Shown one piece after another: positions 32,347 through 37,004 of a stretch of 37,004 nucleotides of DNA; position 1 is the stretch's first letter; every line of letters starts with the position of its first letter. The notes under the pieces were generated by a model that was not told the origin of the DNA, ran no database searches, and saw only the letters and a program-made list of their open reading frames with translations. The position numbers were made by a program, and so were the translations under genes. Origin of the DNA: Syntrophomonadaceae bacterium (GTDB lineage: Bacteria; Bacillota; Syntrophomonadia; Syntrophomonadales; Syntrophothermaceae); assembly GCA_012799365.1 (NCBI GenBank), contig JAAZLJ010000160.1:1-37004 (forward strand). Direction: 5' to 3'.

Positions 32347-34011
32347 TCAATATCTGCCGCTTCTGAGGATGGAATAGGCCAGAAAAAAGCCCAGAACCAG
32401 AGCAGCTATAAAGCCTATTTCAACCAGAGGAAAGCCCAGAACAAAACTTTCGCGACTGCTGGCTACTAACAAGGAACTACCGATTACAATGGCAGCGATG
32501 ATTATCGCCAGGGCTATGCGGTTGGAAACCACGTCCAGAATACCGATTAAACGCCTCAGGTTAGTGTGCTCTAACCTGATCTTTAACTCCCCTTCCTCAA
32601 GCTGGTTCATAACAGCATCGATGCGGCGGGGAAGACTACGAGCGGTTACAAAATGATCCACGAAAATATCCCAGAAAGCCTGCTGCAAGCGATCAGGCGT
32701 ATATCTTTTTTTCAAGATCTCTTTCGCGTACGGCTCAGCTATCTCCACGATACTTATATCCGGATCTAACTGTTTGATTAAACCCTCTACCGTCATCATC
32801 ATCTTAATCATAAGCGAAAGCTCAGGAGGAATCCTCACCTGGTACTTGAACGAAACCTGAACCAGTTCGGCCAGAGCCTCCCCCACCTTGATCTGGGAGA
32901 GCGGCATACCGTAGTATTTTTGCTGCAAGCGGGAAACGTCGCGGCGGAATTCCTCCCGGTTGATACGTTGGGTAGCTATCCCAATCTGCAGCAGCGTCCG
33001 AGTAACACCAGCCGCATCGTATTTGGCCATAGCCATGACCAGGTTCATACAACGTTCCTTCAAGACCTCATCCACCGTTCCCACCTGGCCAAAATCGTAG
33101 AAGATTATCCGCTCCCCCTCGGCCACTGCAATGTTTCCTGGATGAGGATCGGCATGGAAAAATCCATGGTCATAAACCTGGTTAAAAAGGGCTTCTACAA
33201 TATTGCTTGCCACCCTCTTCATATCGAATCCGGCCCTTACCAGATCTTCAAATTGGGACACTTTAACCCCACCTACATATTGCAGCACCAACACCCGCCG
33301 GGTAGTATACTGCCAATAAACCCTGGGGATCAGTACATGCGGATGGCGGGCAAAATTACTTCTAAAAATATCCGTATTACGGCCCTCCTGAGCCAAGTCC
33401 ATCTCCTGACGAAGAGCCCGGGCAAACTCATCCACTATATCTACCAGCTGATATAAGCGGCCCCAACTGGTACGCTTTTCTATCAAACCTACCAGTTCAT
33501 AGATAATCTCCAGGTCGGTGGCAATAGCCTTGTCAATGCCAGGACGCTGTATTTTCACTACCACCTTTTCGCCCGTTTTTAAGACCGCTTCATGAACCTG
33601 TCCTATGGAAGCTGAAGCTAAAGGCTGTACAGAAAAATCGGCGAAAGTTTCCTCGACGCTGAGGCCTTCCTCCTGCATAACCTGTTTCACCTGCTCAAAT
33701 GGAAACGGCGGCACCTGATCCTGCAGCTTTTCCAGTTCCTCCAGGTATTCCCGGGGAATGAGATCCGGACGAGTACTGAACAGCTGCCCTAGTTTTATGT
33801 AAGTAGGCCCCAGCTCTTCCAGAGCCAGACGCACCCTTACCGGGGCCGAGGCCAGTTTTTCCTGCACCCGACGTCGCTTACCACCAAAGCGATCAAAAAG
33901 GAAACCAAAACCGTGCCTGGCCAGGATGTTGACCACCTCACGGTAGCGATGTATATGACTCAGGTGACGAAAAGGCCAGGAGATGATAATCCCCCCTTCA
34001 GACACTAACAA
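32347..34011 (-). CDS. UbiB/AarF/ABC1-family atypical kinase
   Basis: About 550 aa. The kinase-like domain has the family's KxGQ motif (GPTYIKLGQLFSTRPDL), the lysine VVVKIQRPG, the catalytic FFHADPHPGN and YDFGQVG. Two C-terminal membrane helices (LAIIIAAIVIGSSLL and GFIAALVLGFFLAY) anchor it. UbiB proteins support isoprenoid lipid metabolism by an ATPase activity; a quinone role is not shown here. The start is unclear. TTG 34011 and GTG 34005 have no good ribosome site, while GGGGGG lies 6 nt before an ATC at 33984 where the family N-terminus begins. The adjacent phasin-like gene is a common partner in Clostridia. Confidence 0.87.
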   Translation of the reverse strand: MLVSEGGIIISWPFRHLSHIHRYREVVNILARHGFGFLFDRFGGKRRRVQEKLASAPVRVRLALEELGPTYIKLGQLFSTRPDLIPREYLEELEKLQDQVPPFPFEQVKQVMQEEGLSVEETFADFSVQPLASASIGQVHEAVLKTGEKVVVKIQRPGIDKAIATDLEIIYELVGLIEKRTSWGRLYQLVDIVDEFARALRQEMDLAQEGRNTDIFRSNFARHPHVLIPRVYWQYTTRRVLVLQYVGGVKVSQFEDLVRAGFDMKRVASNIVEALFNQVYDHGFFHADPHPGNIAVAEGERIIFYDFGQVGTVDEVLKERCMNLVMAMAKYDAAGVTRTLLQIGIATQRINREEFRRDVSRLQQKYYGMPLSQIKVGEALAELVQVSFKYQVRIPPELSLMIKMMMTVEGLIKQLDPDISIVEIAEPYAKEILKKRYTPDRLQQAFWDIFVDHFVTARSLPRRIDAVMNQLEEGELKIRLEHTNLRRLIGILDVVSNRIALAIIIAAIVIGSSLLVASSRESFVLGFPLVEIGFIAALVLGFFLAYSILRSGRY

Positions 34012-34087
34012 TAGAATCCCAGCTGTTTCTCTATGACCCTATTCTTCCCCAAGCCCAACCGTATACCCCATAATGTAACTACTTATG

Positions 34088-34244
34088 ATGAAAATAGTTT
34101 TGAAACCACAGATACACGCTGATGGTGCAGATGAATCACAAAATAGACGCAAAATACGCTGAAAACTATAATATAACTCTTACAGGGAGTGTGGTAACCC
34201 GCTTGCTCCCGGACTTGTCAACTGCAAGTACATCAGCTTGCCTC
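34088..34244 (+). repeat. Dispersed repeat, modules A and B
   Basis: It begins ATGAAAATAGTTTTGAAACC, has module A to about 34135 and a loose extension (CGCTGAAAAC). Module B is at 34185-34244 (GGGAGTGTGGTAACCCGC). It fills most of the 345-bp gap between the phasin-like gene and the UbiB-family gene; the rest holds the terminator of the former. Confidence 0.65.
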
Positions 34245-34332
34245 GGGCAGCGGTCTGCTATCGCAGATCGGCGCTTATTTATAGCGCGTTATCATGGGCG
34301 TCTGTAATGTAAATCATATCGAATCGAATAAG

Positions 34333-34356
34333 GAAACGGACCAGATGGTCCGTTTC
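34333..34356 (-). terminator. Terminator after the phasin-like gene
   Basis: GAAACGGACC and GGTCCGTTTC arms with a 4-nt loop abut the TAA stop; the downstream T-tract is weak (CTTATT). Confidence 0.7.
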
Positions 34357-34650
34357 TTACTCAGCCAGGCGTTTTTCCAGTTCAATAATGCGAGCTCGCA
34401 ATTCATCTACTTGATCCTGGCTGGCCATTCCCAGCTCATTTTTAAATTTCTCTACCTCATTGCGAATGAAGGTTTTTAGCTCTTGCTTCTGCTCTTCGCC
34501 TTTGCGTACCACATCATCCACGAACTCCCTGGCTTCATCCTGGCTCATTTCCCCTTTTTCCACCAGTTCGTTGATCAACTTTTCCGCCGCGTCTTTGGTA
34601 ATAGTAAGTACCCCCAACCCTAACAGCATGGCCTTGCGAAAAAACCTCAT
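34357..34650 (-). CDS. Phasin-like protein (COG3937 type)
   Basis: A 97-aa protein with a short hydrophobic start (AMLLGLGVLTITKDAAEKLI), an acidic middle containing KGEMSQDEAREFVDDVV and a coiled-coil end (QVDELRARIIELEKRLAE). It matches the small COG3937 proteins described as polyhydroxyalkanoate-system or phasin-like, which often stand beside UbiB/ABC1 kinases. Whether this organism makes polyhydroxyalkanoate granules is not shown in the window. It starts 18 bp after the DegV gene stop and is probably co-transcribed with it. Confidence 0.72.
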   Translation of the reverse strand: MRFFRKAMLLGLGVLTITKDAAEKLINELVEKGEMSQDEAREFVDDVVRKGEEQKQELKTFIRNEVEKFKNELGMASQDQVDELRARIIELEKRLAE

Positions 34651-34668
34651 GATACTACCTCCTTCAGT

Positions 34669-35502
34669 TTAGTAGTAAGCTAACGCCAAAGAACCTGGAC
34701 CTACATGAGATCCGATTACCGGTCCTGCCTCCTCAGCCATCAACACCGGGCCATCGAAAATCGCCTCCACCATTTCCCGTAACTCCAGGGCCTCTTCCGG
34801 AACCTCTACATGCTGTATACACGCTGCCTCTACCCGACCCGCCTTCACCCGTAGAGTAAAGTCCGCCAGTATCTTGTCCAGAGCCTTGTTTTTGGTACGT
34901 ACCTTTTCGTAGACCATAATCTTGCCTTCATTCATGTATAAAATCGGCTTGATCTGCAGCACATTGCCCAACAGTTTTTCCACCCTGGTAAGCCTTCCGC
35001 CCCGGTACAGGTATTCCAGATCATCCACCAAAAAGTGGAGCACTGTACCTTCACGTATCCTCTCCATTTCAGCCAGGATAGCTGTGACCTCGTGACCTTC
35101 CCGGGCCATTTCCGCCGCCCTGATAACCTGGAAAGCCAGGGCCATCACCGTGTAACGCGAGTCGACCAGTATAATTTCTCGTTCGGGCAACATACCACGG
35201 GCCACTTCGGCCGAGTAAAGCGCACCAGAAATTCCCGTGGAAATTAAGACGCCTATAATAGTATCCCCCGGATCAATCTTAGAAAACACCTCGTAAAAAT
35301 CACCAGCGGAAGGCCGGGAAGTGGTGGGAAATATATTTTCCGACCGCAGCCGTTGGTAATAATCGTGGTTGCTGTATCTCGAACCCTCCTGAAAAGCCTC
35401 CCCATTTATGCTTACATTCAGGGGGACCACTTTAATATCGTACTCATTTATTATATCTTCGGCCAAATAGGCAGTGCTATCAGTAACTATAGTAACAGCC
35501 AT
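34669..35502 (-). CDS. DegV-family fatty-acid-binding protein
   Basis: A 277-aa cytoplasmic protein. The ATG at 35502 follows AAGGGGGG; an in-frame start at 35529 adds nine residues. The DegV pattern is clear: VTIVTDSTAYLAEDI, IKVVPLNVSINGE, FPTTSRPSAGDFYEVF, VLISTGISGALYSAE and LEYLYRGGRLTR. Relatives such as FakB bind a fatty acid and present it to a kinase (FakA) for phosphorylation. No FakA-like gene is in view. It heads the unit with the phasin-like gene. Confidence 0.92.
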   Translation of the reverse strand: MAVTIVTDSTAYLAEDIINEYDIKVVPLNVSINGEAFQEGSRYSNHDYYQRLRSENIFPTTSRPSAGDFYEVFSKIDPGDTIIGVLISTGISGALYSAEVARGMLPEREIILVDSRYTVMALAFQVIRAAEMAREGHEVTAILAEMERIREGTVLHFLVDDLEYLYRGGRLTRVEKLLGNVLQIKPILYMNEGKIMVYEKVRTKNKALDKILADFTLRVKAGRVEAACIQHVEVPEEALELREMVEAIFDGPVLMAEEAGPVIGSHVGPGSLALAYY

Positions 35503-35603
35503 ATCTGCCCCCCTTCCCTGATTGCGCACCTAATAATAATATTTCTTCCGGTAATTAGATTATTGGTTAAAGACCAAATCATGTCAACACCTCATACGAC
35601 TGC

Positions 35604-36035
35604 TTTGAAAATAGTTTTGAAACCGCAGATATACGCTGATATACGCAGATGAATTACAAAACCGACAGAATACACAGAAAACTTATGAATACGCTAAAAA
35701 TACAAAATAATCCTTGCCGGGAGTGTGATAACCGAAGCGAGTTGGTAGTAGGGGAGGCTTCAGCCTCCCCGCGGAAGGTCCCCGGCGGAAGCTATTCTCT
35801 TACCACGGTTCCTGCGAAGGCTGAAACCTCCGCTGCGGGGTTAGAAACGGCGTAAATTCATGCACTGCTGTAGACATGTCGGGGAGCGAGCAGGTTAACC
35901 ACACACAATAAATATGTAGTTTTCATACCGGGAAAATCAAAGGCTCAGCGACCGGCGGCGAACCCCACACACCATAAATATGTAGTTTTCATACCTCCGA
36001 TGGTGATACCTTCGATATCATGCAAGTCTGCTGTG
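35604..36035. repeat. Large mosaic repeat between degV and the MFS gene
   Basis: About 430 bp of the 540-bp gap. Module A is at 35607-35661 and a forward partial module B at 35719-35741. A perfect hairpin GGGGAGGC/GCCTCCCC sits at 35751-35770. A reverse module B is at 35862-35907. Two direct copies of AATATGTAGTTTTCATACC are near 35910 and 35975, and module C is at 35998-36032. Short ORFs within it are not credible. Confidence 0.65.
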
Positions 36036-36042
36036 ACAAGGG

Positions 36043-37004
36043 TTACCGGGTTCCGCCTTCGACGTGGTGGACGCTGCCTCGCACCAGGGAAGCAAAGATG
36101 CCGCCGGTACAGAGGATTGCAAAAATTGTCAGACAAACCTTCATACTCTGGAGAAAAGGCTCTGCTTCCTGGACCGTAACCTGCACCTGGCCCATAATCA
36201 TGCCCACAATCCAGGCCACTATCGCCATACTGAGCGTCTGCCCCACCAGACGCATGGTACTCAAAATAGCCGAAGCCACCCCATACTGATGTGGAGCCAC
36301 CGCCCCCATAATGGCATTATTATTGGGCGATGAAAATATACCGAACCCCAGACCTGTAAATAGCAGAGTAAATACTATGTAAAGCAGAGACGTTTGGAAA
36401 CCGAAAAAATGCATCATCACCAGCCCGGCCGTGGTTATAGTCATCCCGGTGGTAGCGATAAGCCGGGGTTCATACTCATCTGATAAGCGCCCGGCCAGAG
36501 GCGAAACCACCGCCATGATTACCGGTTGGGACAGCAGGATAAAACCCGAAATCTGCGCATCAAATCCTTTAACCACCTGCAGGTAAATGGAAAGTAAAAA
36601 TCCCACCCCACTGGTTCCCATGTAGTTAATTAGAGCCGCCAGGTTGGAAAAAGCAAAAGCCCGATTATGAGACAGCAGTCTCAGTTCCAGCAAGGGGGAG
36701 ACCGTATGAACTTCATGGTAGACAAATCCACCCAGCAGCAGCACTCCCGCAGCCATGAGCCATTTTCCCCAGACCACACTGCCTGCACTGGACATGCCGT
36801 ACATAAAAGCCACCAGTCCCAGCGCATATAACAGGGTACCTTCGATATCAAATTCCTGTTCAGGGTCTGGTTCTATATCCTGATTAATCTTCATAGCCGC
36901 CAGGAAGGCGATAACCGTTAATAATGCCGGCAGAAAGAAAACATAACGCCAGCCCAGGTTATGAGTTATGAACCCCCCCAACACCGGCCCCAATGAAAGT
37001 CCGA
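36043..37004 (-). CDS. MFS multidrug exporter, DHA2/EmrB type (5' end outside window)
   Basis: The last 320 codons of a membrane transporter of the 14-helix proton-drug antiporter type. The visible part opens with GLSLGPVLGGFITHN, the antiporter motif C that normally lies near helix 5, so roughly the first 130-150 residues are beyond the right edge. Further features: RNRAF-like SHNRAFAFSNL, and LAGRLSDEYEPRLIATTG (motif A repeat). About eight or nine helices are visible. The gene ends VHHVEGGTR just outside the mosaic repeat. The substrate is unknown. Confidence 0.88.
   Translation of the reverse strand, partial: GLSLGPVLGGFITHNLGWRYVFFLPALLTVIAFLAAMKINQDIEPDPEQEFDIEGTLLYALGLVAFMYGMSSAGSVVWGKWLMAAGVLLLGGFVYHEVHTVSPLLELRLLSHNRAFAFSNLAALINYMGTSGVGFLLSIYLQVVKGFDAQISGFILLSQPVIMAVVSPLAGRLSDEYEPRLIATTGMTITTAGLVMMHFFGFQTSLLYIVFTLLFTGLGFGIFSSPNNNAIMGAVAPHQYGVASAILSTMRLVGQTLSMAIVAWIVGMIMGQVQVTVQEAEPFLQSMKVCLTIFAILCTGGIFASLVRGSVHHVEGGTR

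Noticed and set aside
35649-36289. Several short reading frames between degV and the MFS gene
   Set aside because: They consist of repeat modules or lie opposite the MFS gene; their translations are low-complexity repeat products.

Overview
The window is bacterial chromosomal DNA from an anaerobic, spore-forming Firmicute of the Clostridia type. The evidence is three spore-associated small genes (DUF1540 and two CotF-like coat genes), a YyaC-type spore gene, a T-box leader, strong AGGAGG ribosome sites, a DnaB/DnaD-type helicase loader and ferredoxin-linked metabolism (indolepyruvate:ferredoxin oxidoreductase, MetV/MetF with HdrA-like subunits). The gene set would suit a syntrophic or acetogenic lineage such as the Syntrophomonadaceae, but the species is not determined.

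Layout. 1-8740 is all minus strand: the N-terminal part of a Cache-domain sensor, a TPR protein, a lipoprotein coupled to a Lon-like protease, a metallo-beta-lactamase-fold protein, the AzlCD amino-acid exporter and a class A penicillin-binding protein. 8841-10966 is plus strand: a structured leader with a short ORF ahead of corA, then the three small spore genes. 11170-16140 is minus strand: speE, then iorA-iorB-hisC-yyaC. 16672-20791 is a plus-strand operon for a MetF/MetV methylenetetrahydrofolate reductase flanked by two HdrA-like proteins, one fused to an MvhD domain. 21381-23363 holds a T-box leader, an Lrp-type regulator and an aminotransferase. 23470-29045 holds an unknown gene, a beta-CASP RNase-like protein and a replication module (helicase loader, DnaB-like helicase, unknown 104-aa protein). 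29037-37004 is minus strand: a D,D-carboxypeptidase, a macro-domain protein, a degenerate alkaline-phosphatase-fold protein, a UbiB-family kinase, a phasin-like protein, a DegV protein and a partial MFS exporter.

A mosaic repeat family is scattered through the intergenic spaces, at about 11.2, 16.2-16.5, 19.65-19.77, 21.04-21.21, 30.45, 34.09-34.24 and 35.6-36.03 kb. It has three recurring modules, some arranged as inverted copies bounded by ATGAAAA/TTTTCAT, so it looks like a decayed non-autonomous (MITE-like) family. One copy supplies the last codons and stop of yyaC, and one sits inside the methylene-THF reductase operon.

The most interesting items are: (1) the corA leader, where a 37-codon ORF starting Met-Asp-Pro-Ile-Pro ends inside a hairpin that hides the corA ribosome site; (2) the reductase operon, where HdrA functions seem divided between a flavin-competent protein without ferredoxin domains and a flavin-less protein with ferredoxin and MvhD domains; (3) the repeat family; and (4) a probable CTG start codon for the Lon-like protease.
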